A DNA stretch of 64,000 nt from an uncultured Oleispira sp. (GTDB taxonomy: Bacteria; Pseudomonadota; Gammaproteobacteria; Pseudomonadales; Oceanobacteraceae). The position numbers and the translations under genes are program-made. The stretch covers positions 62,001-126,000 of the forward strand of contig CAJXUD010000004.1 of the NCBI GenBank assembly GCA_913061415.1, in the 5' to 3' direction. Below are positions 49,748 to 58,763 of this stretch, piece by piece (the stretch's first letter is position 1; each line of letters starts with the position of its first letter). Under the pieces are notes generated by a model that did not search any database, was not told where the DNA came from, and saw only the letters and a program-made list of their open reading frames with translations.

Positions 49748-50542
49748 TTAAGATTTTTTACCCGCGCCTTCTGCGATACGCTTCACAACTCTAGAAGCGG
49801 CAACAAAAGCAAAAGTCCCCGTCACCATAGTCGCCGAGCCAAAACCTGAAGCACAATCTAATCGCGTACTGCCGTCATCATCAGGCTTTATTCGACACAC
49901 ACTGCCATCGGGCTGTGGGTAAGTCATTTGTTCAGTCGAGTAGACGCAAGGGATCGAATAATAGCGCTTAGGGTTACGAGAGAAGCTGTAATCTTTGCGC
50001 AAAATTGAACGCACTTTAGAAATCAGCGGGTCATGAGCACACTTATTCATATCGATAATCTGGATTTGCAATGGGTCAATTTGGCCACCCGCGCCACCCG
50101 TTACAACGATACGGATTTTATTGATATGGCAATGAGCAATTAAAGCGGCTTTGCTTTTAGCGCTATCGATGCAATCAATCACATAAGAAAAACCCGTATG
50201 AATTAGGGCCTTCATATTTTTCTCTGTGACAAAGTCCATGTGAGTTGTGATCTTGCAATGTGGATTAATCGCTTTTAACCGCTCAGCCATAGCGTCGATC
50301 TTGAGCTTGCCTGTATTACCATCCATTGCCGGTAACTGACGATTGATATTAGTGACACAAAGATCGTCCATATCAATCAAGGTAATTGCGCCAATACCAC
50401 TTCGAGCAACGGCTTCAGCAGCCCAGGAGCCCACGCCACCAATACCAATAATACATACATGCGCATTGCGCAGGCGCTCTAGGCCTTCGGTACCATATAA
50501 ACGGGCAATGCCACCAAAACGGTCAAGATAGTCATCAGACAT
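49748..50542 (-). CDS. tcdA: tRNA threonylcarbamoyladenosine dehydratase
   Basis: ATP-dependent E1-like enzyme that dehydrates t6A at position 37 of tRNAs to cyclic t6A. The 264-aa protein has RLYGTEGLERLRNAHV near residue 13, the Rossmann motif GIGGVGSWAAEAVARSG (33-49), the Arg finger region NINRQLPA and a KSKAALIAHC block; the C-terminal FAFVAASRVVKRI is family-typical. It is divergent from the GLUG-type secreted protein gene. Confidence 0.95.
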   Translation of the reverse strand: MSDDYLDRFGGIARLYGTEGLERLRNAHVCIIGIGGVGSWAAEAVARSGIGAITLIDMDDLCVTNINRQLPAMDGNTGKLKIDAMAERLKAINPHCKITTHMDFVTEKNMKALIHTGFSYVIDCIDSAKSKAALIAHCHINKIRIVVTGGAGGQIDPLQIQIIDMNKCAHDPLISKVRSILRKDYSFSRNPKRYYSIPCVYSTEQMTYPQPDGSVCRIKPDDDGSTRLDCASGFGSATMVTGTFAFVAASRVVKRIAEGAGKKS

Positions 50543-50688
50543 AATTTTCTAGTTCGAATACTTAAGGTTTAAAAATGGACGAGATTGTACCCGAACAGTA
50601 CCAACTAAGGGTAATTTCAACCCTCTTTTTTTGTAATATACAATTTTGTGCTAACCTCCGCTTGAATCAATTTACATGGACGAACTTG

Positions 50689-51852
50689 ATGCTATTCATA
50701 AAGAACAAACCCTGCTCCGGCAATATTTCAGCCACGCAGAAATCAATAAACAAACGATATGCAATTCAACTTTTTTTACTTTTCAGTAGCCCTACATATG
50801 CCCTTAACGGAATAGATAATAGTGGCCGCAGCGATTACGACTTAGATAATAATGGCCTTATTGAGATTAACGATCTGAGTGATTTAAATGAAATAAGAAA
50901 TAATGTTAATGGCAAAAAACTTTATGGATCTAATACCGGCTGCCCCACATTAGCCGATGATAAGATTGATGGATGCAACGGCTTCGAATTAACCACGGAT
51001 TTAGATTTTGATACCAATAATGATGGCATGATGGACAGCGCAGATGAGTACTGGGACCAAGGCTTTGGTTGGCTCCCTATTGGAACTCGAGAAGCGCCTT
51101 TTTCAGCCACCTTTCATGGCAATGGGTACCTAATCAAGAACTTATACATTCATGATGAATACACATCAAAAATCGGTTTATTCTCAGTAACCAATAACGC
51201 ATTCATCAAACAGCTGGGTCTAGTAGGCCATCTAGGCTCAATAACCGGAAGCACTTCCGTAGGTAGTTTTATCGGCCTTGCGTTCGATACCCACCTTGAG
51301 TCTAGTTTTAATAGTATTGATATCAACGCAACTCATGAACGCTCGTCTGCTGGCGGCCTCATTGGATTTACTCAAGCAAAAGTAAGCGTCAGCAACAGTA
51401 TGAATCGAGGTACGGTAACCGCTGTTACAACAGGCGGTCTCGTTGGCAATGCTCACCTGAGTAAGCTGTCTGTATCTAACAGTATTAATACAGGTATTCT
51501 TAAACCTTTAGTAGCAGGTCAAGGAAGGCACGGCGGATTAGTGGGTAAAGGTGCATTCGCACCTGAAGTGTTCCATAGCTACTGGGCTGAAGATTTATCA
51601 CAACAAAAACACAGTACCAGCGCTAGAGAAGAGAATGGCTATATTGGCTTTGACTCACCAATATTACGCTGTGCTGTTAACGCAGATACCACAAGCAATA
51701 ATAGTGCGTGTGTTTCAAGTGACGGTAAAAATGAAGGACTATACGAGCCGGTTACTCTTTATAAAGGTTGGGATGAATCGATATGGGATTTTGGCACCAG
51801 TGAACAACTGCCTGGTTTAAGATTTAACGGCCAGATACTTCGAGGTGAATAA
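50689..51852 (+). CDS. Secreted protein with GLUG-type repeats
   Basis: A protein of about 387 residues with an N-terminal export segment (AIQLFLLFSSPTYA, cleaved near LNG). The mature part has a calcium-dockerin-like DLDNNGLIEINDLSDLNEI stretch, then GLUG-type beta turns (GFGWLPIGTREAPFSATFHGNGY, GGLIGFTQ, GGLVGNAH, HGGLVGKG), found in bacterial surface and adhesive proteins. Two Cys pairs occur near the C-terminus. The start is uncertain: an ATG at 50575 is in frame but without a good site, and no ATG lies between 50689 and the mature region. Confidence 0.6.
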   Translation: MLFIKNKPCSGNISATQKSINKRYAIQLFLLFSSPTYALNGIDNSGRSDYDLDNNGLIEINDLSDLNEIRNNVNGKKLYGSNTGCPTLADDKIDGCNGFELTTDLDFDTNNDGMMDSADEYWDQGFGWLPIGTREAPFSATFHGNGYLIKNLYIHDEYTSKIGLFSVTNNAFIKQLGLVGHLGSITGSTSVGSFIGLAFDTHLESSFNSIDINATHERSSAGGLIGFTQAKVSVSNSMNRGTVTAVTTGGLVGNAHLSKLSVSNSINTGILKPLVAGQGRHGGLVGKGAFAPEVFHSYWAEDLSQQKHSTSAREENGYIGFDSPILRCAVNADTTSNNSACVSSDGKNEGLYEPVTLYKGWDESIWDFGTSEQLPGLRFNGQILRGE

Positions 51853-51934
51853 CCTTAAGTTGATATGAATTTAAATAGCTTATGACGTTAGTCGCTCAGT
51901 AATAAGCCACTAACGTACACTCATGAAACAGCGA

Positions 51935-52597
51935 TTAATTACTCGCTAGAATACGCTTACGCCAGCGAGAGATTTCTGCAATGCGAGGTAAAGTAGGCTC
52001 TAATCGATCGAAGCGAATGCTCAAGTTGGTTTGTGTTCTCAAGCTTTCTTCACCCATCAAGCCCGATTTCAATGCTTGAGTAGGAGGATGCTGACCCACA
52101 AGGCTTTTCACCATAAAAGGCAAAAAATCAGAGGATAAATTAGCCAGCGTATGATAATTAATTTTTATTTCATTACTCGTATTATCACCAAATTGAGTAC
52201 GTTCAATAATTAAAATATCACCAGACGTTAGCGGCTGTTGTATTAAATCAAAGAATTGATTCAGCTCACCTTGCATGGCTGCCATTTTCTCCGCGCCATG
52301 CTCAATCGCTAAGGCATTTAACCATAATGAGCGAAAGCGGCGCTGGCTGAATTTTTCAGTCGATATTTTAATTTCTAGTCGTTGTGGAGCAGCTGTTCCT
52401 TTAGCTTCGTCAACAGGGTCAACGTATAACGCCATCAACATCCAATCTTTATTAAGGCTCGTAAACGCGCCATAGCCCTGAAGCTTACTTTCTTCTTCAA
52501 AGCCGGTTGTAACAGTAGAAGTCTGTTCAGCAGATGCCGTTAAAGTGGCAATCGATAATATTAATGCAGTGATGAGTGATAATAGATAGTGATACAT
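51935..52597 (-). CDS. Chalcone-isomerase-like periplasmic protein
   Basis: A 220-residue exported protein with signal peptide (cut after TASA). The body follows the chalcone-isomerase-like pattern found in proteobacteria: GAFTSLNKDWMLMALYVDP, RSLWLNALAIEHGAEKMAAMQGELNQF, then FMVKSLVGQHPPTQALKSGLMG. Enzymatic residues of plant chalcone isomerase are not evident, so it may bind lipids or fatty acids. A palindrome at 52650-52671 lies upstream. Confidence 0.7.
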   Translation of the reverse strand: MYHYLLSLITALILSIATLTASAEQTSTVTTGFEEESKLQGYGAFTSLNKDWMLMALYVDPVDEAKGTAAPQRLEIKISTEKFSQRRFRSLWLNALAIEHGAEKMAAMQGELNQFFDLIQQPLTSGDILIIERTQFGDNTSNEIKINYHTLANLSSDFLPFMVKSLVGQHPPTQALKSGLMGEESLRTQTNLSIRFDRLEPTLPRIAEISRWRKRILASN

Positions 52598-52649
52598 AAT
52601 CGTCTCAGTTCTTGCTGAATGGGTAGAGTGATTATGTCCCTAATGATAA

Positions 52650-52671
52650 AGAACTAATCGAACTTAGTTCT
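52650..52671. promoter_or_regulatory. Operator-like palindrome
   Basis: AGAACTAA-TCGAAC-TTAGTTCT is a perfect 8-bp inverted repeat with a six-base centre, 53 bases upstream of the chalcone-isomerase-like gene. It has the size of a typical dimer-binding operator. The cognate protein is unknown. Confidence 0.5.
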
Positions 52672-52755
52672 CATTCTGAGAGCAATCCAAATTCCTAAGC
52701 TCAACTTTGTCGACTAGTGCTCATTTTTGTCATAGTGAATGCTTATGAAATCAGT

Positions 52756-53223
52756 TTATAAATTAACCAACTGAATACGTTGTAACTGATCGACTATCTG
52801 GTGATGCAAGGTATCTTGAACCCCAGGGTTGCGGATATCATCCAGGGTGATGTCCCCTAAAACCCGTAAAAGTAAGTCGTTAATACCAGTCCAGTTACTG
52901 GATAACGAACAAGAATCCGTAATTTCACACTGATTATCGTCCGCACTGCATTCCGTTAACGAAATGGGGCCTTCAAAAGCCTGCACTACGTCTAAAACAC
53001 TGATCTGAGCAGGCGCAAGAGCAATACGATAACCCCCTTTTGAACCACGTTGAGCATTAACCAAGCCTGCATCCACAATCGCTTTCATAACCTTACGCAC
53101 AGTCGCAACGGTCAAGCCTGTCGCCTGAGAAATATCATCGGTTGATTGCTTAACAGCACCCGCAAGGGCTAGCTGGTTTAATACCACCAAACCATAATCG
53201 GTTAATTTGCCAATTCTTAGCAT
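52756..53223 (-). CDS. Rrf2-family SUF regulator (IscR-like)
   Basis: A 155-residue winged-helix regulator that senses Fe-S status and controls the suf genes. It opens MLRIGKLTDYGLVVLNQLAL with the helix-turn-helix SQATGLTVATVRKVMKAI, and the wing RGSKGGYRIA. Three cysteines (C92, C99, C105) form the cluster-binding loop. It belongs to the Xanthomonas-type SUF regulator branch rather than true IscR. It is divergent from sufB, and the operator at 53411-53458 lies between them. Confidence 0.9.
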   Translation of the reverse strand: MLRIGKLTDYGLVVLNQLALAGAVKQSTDDISQATGLTVATVRKVMKAIVDAGLVNAQRGSKGGYRIALAPAQISVLDVVQAFEGPISLTECSADDNQCEITDSCSLSSNWTGINDLLLRVLGDITLDDIRNPGVQDTLHHQIVDQLQRIQLVNL

Positions 53224-53410
53224 TTAAAGAGTTCTTTAGTTTACAGAGGCTTCATCATATCAGAGGCTATCGATTAATTCTCAAATGCCACCCTGTCATT
53301 AACATACGACTGGCCAAATACGACCCATTCCTATCTAGGGCAGAAGTATCAATTTGATTGGTGAAAAACTGCTCACTTTGATAGAATACCGCCCCATAAT
53401 TTACTAATCG

Positions 53411-53425
53411 ATACCAGATTGGTAT
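53411..53425. promoter_or_regulatory. 15-bp palindrome upstream of sufB
   Basis: ATACCAGATTGGTAT is a perfect palindrome apart from its three central bases, sitting at or just before the -35 region of the suf promoter. It may be a second binding site for the Rrf2 regulator. Confidence 0.55.
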
Positions 53426-53453
53426 TGATTAAAATACCCTACCAAATTAGTAT
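53425..53453 (+). promoter_or_regulatory. suf operon promoter
   Basis: TTGATT (53425-53430) and TAGTAT (53448-53453) are separated by 17 bases. The promoter overlaps the IscR-like operator, so binding of the regulator would block RNA polymerase. Confidence 0.6.
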
Positions 53454-53458
53454 GGTAT
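53434..53458. promoter_or_regulatory. IscR type-1-like operator
   Basis: A 25-bp site beginning ATACCC and ending GGTAT, with AAATTAG in the middle. It agrees with the IscR type-1 consensus at about 21 of 25 positions when I align it by eye. It overlaps the -10 box of the suf promoter, the place expected for repression by the cluster-bound regulator. Confidence 0.7.
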
Positions 53459-53556
53459 TACAAACCAACATCACGGCCGCCCACTGTTTTTCAGCCCATT
53501 GAATAATAGTTGCTCCCAAACGGCCGTAGACGATGATAGAGATGAGAGTCGTTCCT

Positions 53557-54999
53557 ATGACTGATAACGCAGAAATCGATCGCCAGATAGGCAGAGAATA
53601 CGAAGCTGGTTTTATTACCGATGTAGAATCTGCAACACTAGCGCCTGGCCTAAACGAAGATACCGTCCGTTTTATTTCAGCCAAAAAAGGCGAACCAGAA
53701 TGGTTGCTTGAATGGCGATTAAAAGCCTTTGCCGCGTGGAAAGAAATGACGCCGCCTAACTGGGCTCAGGTTCAGCACCTAGACATCGATTTCCAAGAAG
53801 TCTCTTATTACTCTGAACCAAAGAGTATGGAAGATCGTCCGCAAAGCTTGGACGAAGTTGATCCTGAGTTATTGGCGACCTACGAAAAGCTAGGCATTCC
53901 AGTGCACGAACAAGCCGCTTTAGCCGGTGTTGCGGTTGATATCGTATTCGACTCTGTGTCATTAGGAACAACCTTCCGTAAAACGCTGGCTGAAGCCGGC
54001 GTTATTTTCATGCCTATTTCTGAAGCCGTTCATGAGCATCCAGAACTGGTTAAAAAGTACATGGGCTCTGTCGTTCCACAAAAAGACAACTATTATGCTG
54101 CGCTAAACTCTGCGGTATTCAGTGATGGTTCGTTTGTTTATATTCCGAAAGGCGTTCGCTGCCCAATGGAATTATCGACCTACTTCCGTATTAACGAAGA
54201 AAAAACAGGTCAGTTCGAGCGCACCCTTATTATTGCCGACGAAGGTTCTCACGTAAGCTATTTGGAAGGCTGTACCGCTCCAATGCGTGACGAAAACCAA
54301 TTGCATGCGGCGGTAGTAGAATTGATCGCTCATGATGATTCTGAAATCAAATACTCCACGGTACAAAACTGGTACCCAGGTGATAGCGAAGGTAAAGGCG
54401 GCATTTACAACTTCGTAACGAAACGCGCTGTTGCTCATACCAACGCTAAAGTTTCTTGGACACAAGTAGAAACAGGTTCAGCGATTACTTGGAAATACCC
54501 AAGCTGCATTTTAAAAGGCGACAACTCTGTTGGCGAATTTTACAGCGTTGCGTTAACCAATAACTTCCAAGAAGCCGATACCGGCACCAAGATGATTCAC
54601 TTAGGTAAAAACACTAAGTCGACCATCATCACTAAAGGTATCTCGGCCGGTAAGAGCCAAAACTCTTACCGTGGTTTAGTTAAGATGGGCCCTGGTGCAA
54701 CAGGCGCACGTAACTACACGCAGTGTGACTCATTATTAATTGGTGATAAGTGTGGCGCTCATACGTTCCCTTATATAGAAAGTAAAAACCCAAGCGCCGT
54801 AGTAGAACACGAAGCAACCACGTCAAAAGTTTCTGACGAGCAGTTGTTCTTATGCCAACAGCGTGGCATCGATACTGAAAAAGCCGTTTCTATGATTGTT
54901 AACGGATTCTGTAAAGAAGTATTTAAAGAATTGCCAATGGAATTCGCTGTAGAAGCCGGCAAATTATTAGAAGTATCGCTAGAAGGATCCGTAGGGTAA
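53557..54999 (+). CDS. sufB: Fe-S cluster assembly protein SufB
   Basis: Core scaffold of the SufBC2D complex. The protein from [19 protein letters not shown] is 480 residues. It has the NEPEW-like [13 protein letters not shown] block near residue 45, [18 protein letters not shown] near 205 and the conserved Cys-containing stretch [24 protein letters not shown] near 390-420. The start is chosen because it matches family N-termini; ATGs at 53533 and 53542 lie in the same frame. The stop codon is inside the repeat that separates it from sufC. Confidence 0.96.
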   Translation: MTDNAEIDRQIGREYEAGFITDVESATLAPGLNEDTVRFISAKKGEPEWLLEWRLKAFAAWKEMTPPNWAQVQHLDIDFQEVSYYSEPKSMEDRPQSLDEVDPELLATYEKLGIPVHEQAALAGVAVDIVFDSVSLGTTFRKTLAEAGVIFMPISEAVHEHPELVKKYMGSVVPQKDNYYAALNSAVFSDGSFVYIPKGVRCPMELSTYFRINEEKTGQFERTLIIADEGSHVSYLEGCTAPMRDENQLHAAVVELIAHDDSEIKYSTVQNWYPGDSEGKGGIYNFVTKRAVAHTNAKVSWTQVETGSAITWKYPSCILKGDNSVGEFYSVALTNNFQEADTGTKMIHLGKNTKSTIITKGISAGKSQNSYRGLVKMGPGATGARNYTQCDSLLIGDKCGAHTFPYIESKNPSAVVEHEATTSKVSDEQLFLCQQRGIDTEKAVSMIVNGFCKEVFKELPMEFAVEAGKLLEVSLEGSVG

Positions 55000-55097
55000 T
55001 TCGGCAAGAGCTACAAAGCTTCGCTTTGTTTGCCGAATTACAACTGGCCATGGATGGCCAGGCTGGCAGACGTACAGGGATGTGGTTTTAATATATC
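54996..55097 (+). repeat. Stop-associated hairpin repeat, copy 2 (sufB-sufC)
   Basis: A 102-base element with outer arms GTAATTCGGCAA (54996-55007) and TTGCCGAATTAC (55030-55041), perfect over 12 bp. The left arm includes the sufB stop. An inner hairpin ACAAAGC-TTC-GCTTTGT lies between the arms. Then CTGGCC-ATGGAT-GGCCAG (55044-55061), TACAGGGATGT (55073-55083) and AATATATC follow. Every part except the arms matches the guaA copy, read in the direction of the gene. Confidence 0.8.
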
Positions 55098-55194
55098 TAT
55101 CTTGCGCTTTTGTTTTTCGCACTGTTATTACAAAAGATATGAACCACTAGTTTGCCCCCAAAAACAAAATTTAAAAATTTCAGGAAAATACAAC

Positions 55195-55956
55195 ATGTTA
55201 ACGATCAAAGATTTACAAGCAAAAGTTGAAGACAAAGACATTCTAAAAGGCCTAAACCTAGATATTAAGCCGGGTGAAATTCACGCGATTATGGGCCCGA
55301 ACGGCGCTGGTAAAAGTACCTTAGGCAACGTGCTTTCAGGTCGTGAAGGCTATGAAGTAACGGGCGGCAGTGCTGAACTAGAAGGTAAAGATTTATTAGA
55401 TCTAGATCCTGAAGAACGCGCACGTTTAGGTTTGTTTTTAGCATTTCAGTACCCTGTTGAAATCCCAGGTGTTTCTAACCTAGAATTTTTAAAAGCGTCG
55501 GTTGATTCTGTTCGCGCTGCACAAGGTAAAGAGCCTTTAGATTCTGTGAGCTTTTTGAAACTAGCCCGCGCAAAATGCAAATTGGTTGATTTAGACCAAA
55601 GCTTCTTGAAGCGTGGTGTTAACGAAGGTTTCTCGGGTGGTGAGAAGAAGCGTAACGAGATCATGCAGATGATGCTGTTAGAGCCAAAGCTTTGCATCCT
55701 AGATGAAACCGATTCAGGCTTAGACATCGATGCATTGCAGGTTGTTGCAGAAGGCGTTAATAGCTTACGCGACCCTAACCGCAGCTTCATCATCGTCACT
55801 CACTATCAGCGTTTATTAGACTACATTGTGCCTGATTTTGTTCACGTACTGGCTAACGGTAAAATCGTTAAGTCTGGCGGTAAAGAGTTAGCGCTTGAGC
55901 TAGAAGAAAAAGGTTACGCTTGGTTAGAAGATGCAGCTGAGAACGGAGCTAGCTAA
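55195..55956 (+). CDS. sufC: Fe-S cluster assembly ATPase SufC
   Basis: ABC-type ATPase of the SufBCD complex. The 253-aa protein has Walker [10 protein letters not shown] (34-42), signature FSGGEKKR near residue 145, and Walker [13 protein letters not shown] with the Suf-typical [12 protein letters not shown], then the H-loop THYQR. The ATG at 55195 has AGGA upstream; a longer frame reaching back to 55030 is the repeat and not part of the gene. 195 bases separate it from sufB. TAATG coupling to sufD. Confidence 0.97.
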   Translation: MLTIKDLQAKVEDKDILKGLNLDIKPGEIHAIMGPNGAGKSTLGNVLSGREGYEVTGGSAELEGKDLLDLDPEERARLGLFLAFQYPVEIPGVSNLEFLKASVDSVRAAQGKEPLDSVSFLKLARAKCKLVDLDQSFLKRGVNEGFSGGEKKRNEIMQMMLLEPKLCILDETDSGLDIDALQVVAEGVNSLRDPNRSFIIVTHYQRLLDYIVPDFVHVLANGKIVKSGGKELALELEEKGYAWLEDAAENGAS

Positions 55957-57284
55957 TGACTGATTTTCATAAAGGTCTGCTAGCCGTTAATGATGAAAAC
56001 CTTAGCAAAGAGAGTTCATCACTGGCAGCCATCGCTACCTTAAATAAAAGCGGTAAAGAAAGTTTTTTACAGCAAGAAATTCCAACCCGTAAAACGGAAG
56101 CGTGGAAGTTTACGTCTTTGTTTGGTTTTACTTCAAACGAAGAAGGTTATGGTCGTTTAGCAGCATCTTATGATGCTGCTGGCTTAGATGCCCTCACGAC
56201 AATTCCTGCGTTAGACGCTCAGCGTTTGGTATTTGTTAACGGTCAGTTTTCGGCAGAGCTTTCTTCTAAAGAAAGTGTAGCGAATGTTGTGCGTTTCAGT
56301 GAAGCTAACGAAGCACAGCAAGCGATTATTGCTGACAACTTAGGCACGGCCATTGAACAAGAAAAACACATTTTTGCGGCGTTGAATAATGCAACGACGA
56401 CGGATGGTGTTTTGGTGCATGTCGGTAAAAATGAGAATTTGAAAACAAACATTCAAATTACTCATATCACCACAGCGCAAGCTAATCCGTTTACGGTTCA
56501 GGCACGTATACTGATTGTATTAGAAACCGGTGCTGAAGCGACGATTGTTGAACATTTTGCAAGTAATAGCGATGAGCAAAATTGTTTTGTAAATGCGATT
56601 ACTGAAGCAAAAGTTGGCCCTAATGCACGTTTGAATCACTACCGTTTGCAGTTGATGCAAGAAGGCAGCATTCAGATTGGTGGTGTTCATGTTGATCTTG
56701 ATCGTGATGCAAATTACGACAGTTTCCAGCTTGGCCTCGGCGCTAAGATTGTGCGTAACGATATTAATGTGAATCATAATGTCGGCGGTAGTCACTGTGA
56801 GTTGGTCGGGGTTTATCTTCCTCAGAATAAGCAGTTGATTGATTTCCACAGCAACATTGAGCACAAGATTGCTAACTGTACGACGAAGGAAGTATTCCGC
56901 GGCATCATGGCGGATAAATCGAAAGCTGTCTTTAACGGCCGCATTCATATTCATCCAGATGCGCAGAAGACGTTAGCCGAGTTAAGCAATAAGAACTTGT
57001 TATTGTCTAACGATGCCACGATTAATACCAAGCCAGAGCTTGAAATTTATGCAGACGATGTGCGTTGTGCTCACGGTGCAACCATTGCTCAGTTAGACGA
57101 GCAAGCGCGTTTCTATTTACGCTCTCGCGGCATTAGCGCAGCAGAAGCTGATGTGATGTTAAGTTTTGGTTTTATTAATGAATTATTAGAAAACCTTGAA
57201 CTGGATGCTGTTCGCAATTTGATTCGCCCGATCTTAGCTCAACGCTTTGGTCGTGATGAAGAATTAATGCAGCACATTGGGTAA
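55956..57284 (+). CDS. sufD: Fe-S cluster assembly protein SufD
   Basis: Beta-helix partner of SufB. The 442-aa protein shows PTRKTEAWKFTSL near residue 43, LVFVNGQFS near 90, and the C-terminal beta-helix VFRGIMADKSKAVFNGRIHIHPDAQKT with the His residue expected near 360. The ATG overlaps the sufC stop. Identification is firm although SufD sequences vary more than SufB. Confidence 0.94.
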   Translation: MTDFHKGLLAVNDENLSKESSSLAAIATLNKSGKESFLQQEIPTRKTEAWKFTSLFGFTSNEEGYGRLAASYDAAGLDALTTIPALDAQRLVFVNGQFSAELSSKESVANVVRFSEANEAQQAIIADNLGTAIEQEKHIFAALNNATTTDGVLVHVGKNENLKTNIQITHITTAQANPFTVQARILIVLETGAEATIVEHFASNSDEQNCFVNAITEAKVGPNARLNHYRLQLMQEGSIQIGGVHVDLDRDANYDSFQLGLGAKIVRNDINVNHNVGGSHCELVGVYLPQNKQLIDFHSNIEHKIANCTTKEVFRGIMADKSKAVFNGRIHIHPDAQKTLAELSNKNLLLSNDATINTKPELEIYADDVRCAHGATIAQLDEQARFYLRSRGISAAEADVMLSFGFINELLENLELDAVRNLIRPILAQRFGRDEELMQHIG

Positions 57285-57317
57285 AAATATTAAGTTGTGA
57301 ATTTTGGTTTTTAAACC

Positions 57318-57427
57318 GAATCAATGTTGGTGGTCTATTCCGCAAATCGGCGTGAATACATCCTTGTAGCCTTAACTAAAACATCCATGTTTTAGATATT
57401 TGCTCCACAAACCACCAACATTGATTC
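57318..57427 (+). repeat. Hairpin repeat, second sub-family, copy 2 (sufD-sufS)
   Basis: Outer arms GAATCAATGTTGGTGGT (57318-57334) and ACCACCAACATTGATTC (57411-57427) are perfect over 17 bp. Inside lie ATTCCGCAAATCGGCGT, ACATCCTTGTA, hairpin CTAAAAC-ATCCAT-GTTTTAG (57376-57395) and ATATTTGCT. It shares these blocks with the element between guaB and guaA, and the ATCCAT hairpin with the stop-associated copies, but it does not touch a stop codon. Confidence 0.78.
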
Positions 57428-57486
57428 TGAAAATCTCCTAGTTTTAGAAATCATTAAACACAATTATTTAAGGTAAGAAGTAACAT

Positions 57487-58719
57487 ATGAGCGATAGCAA
57501 AAAAATGGACATCGAACAAATTCGCGCTGACTTCCCAGTATTGCATCAGGAAGTTAACGGTAAGCCATTAGTCTATTTAGACAACGGCGCGACGACGCAA
57601 AAACCACAAGTGGTTATCGATGCCATTGCTAATTATTACCGCACCACGAATTCCAACGTGCACCGCGGCGCTCATACGTTAAGTGATCAAGCGACGCAGA
57701 TGTTTGAAGATGCGCGCACCACGATGCAGAAATTTCTGAACGCAGCAAAAAGTGAAGAAATTATCTGGACTCGCGGGACCACAGAATCGATTAACCTAGT
57801 GGCGCAAACCTGGGTTCGTTCGAATGTAAAAGCTGGCGATGAGATAATTATCTCCGGCATGGAGCATCACTCTAACATCGTGCCTTGGCAGATGGTCTGT
57901 GAGCAAACAGGCGCACTATTAAAAGTTATTCCTGTGCTAGACGATGGCTCTTTAGATTACGACGCGTATTTAAAACTGCTCAGCGACAAAACAAAATTTG
58001 TCGCAGTGGTGCATGTGTCGAATGCGTTGGGTACCTTAAATCCTGTTGAAGACATTATTCGTGAAGCCCATAAAGTTGGTGCAAAAACCCTGATCGATGG
58101 TGCACAAGCCGTTGCTCACTGGGACATCGATGTACAAGCACTCGATTGTGATTTTTATGCCTTTTCTGGACACAAACTTTTTGGCCCAACAGGCTTAGGG
58201 GTTTTGTACGGTAAAGAAGAACTATTAAATGCGATGCCTCCTTATCAAGGTGGTGGCGAAATGATTTTGCACGTGAGCTTTGAAAAAACGACGTATAACG
58301 TTTTGCCATATAAGTTTGAAGCCGGCACGCCAAACATTGCAGGCGCTATCGCGATGGCCGCGGCGATTGACTATTTAAACAGTCTAGACCGTGTCGCCTT
58401 AGCCAAACATGAAGACGCCTTACTTGCGCGCGCGAATGAATTGGCCGCTCAAACAGACGGTATTCGTTTAATTGGTACCAGTAAAAACAAAGCCAGTGTA
58501 TTCAGCTTTTTAATTGAAGGTACACATCCTCACGATGTGGGTACATTGTTAGATCAGCAAGGCATCGCGGTTCGTACCGGCCATCACTGTGCTATGCCTG
58601 TGATGGATCAGTTTGAGATTCCAGGCACAATACGGGCGTCGTTTACCTTCTACAATACATTAGATGAAGTGGACGCTCTGTTCAAAGCGATTGAAAAAGT
58701 GAAGATGTTTTTACTCTAG
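57487..58719 (+). CDS. sufS: Cysteine desulfurase SufS
   Basis: PLP enzyme that removes sulfur from cysteine as a protein-bound persulfide. The 410-aa protein has the PLP-lysine in FSGHKLFGPTG (K230) and the catalytic Cys in RTGHHCAMP (C368), as in group II SufS. Other family blocks are YLDNGATTQKP and HRGAHTLS. It follows sufD across 202 bases that hold a hairpin repeat, so its expression could differ from sufBCD. No SufE partner gene is seen here. Confidence 0.96.
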   Translation: MSDSKKMDIEQIRADFPVLHQEVNGKPLVYLDNGATTQKPQVVIDAIANYYRTTNSNVHRGAHTLSDQATQMFEDARTTMQKFLNAAKSEEIIWTRGTTESINLVAQTWVRSNVKAGDEIIISGMEHHSNIVPWQMVCEQTGALLKVIPVLDDGSLDYDAYLKLLSDKTKFVAVVHVSNALGTLNPVEDIIREAHKVGAKTLIDGAQAVAHWDIDVQALDCDFYAFSGHKLFGPTGLGVLYGKEELLNAMPPYQGGGEMILHVSFEKTTYNVLPYKFEAGTPNIAGAIAMAAAIDYLNSLDRVALAKHEDALLARANELAAQTDGIRLIGTSKNKASVFSFLIEGTHPHDVGTLLDQQGIAVRTGHHCAMPVMDQFEIPGTIRASFTFYNTLDEVDALFKAIEKVKMFLL

Positions 58720-58763
58720 TTAATTGTAATAACAAGAGACAACATTTTCCTGAGAGATAAGTT

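Noticed and set aside
55030-55194. N-terminal extension of sufC
   Set aside because: It covers the hairpin repeat, has no family similarity and lacks a ribosome binding site; the ATG at 55195 is preceded by AGGA and gives the normal SufC start.
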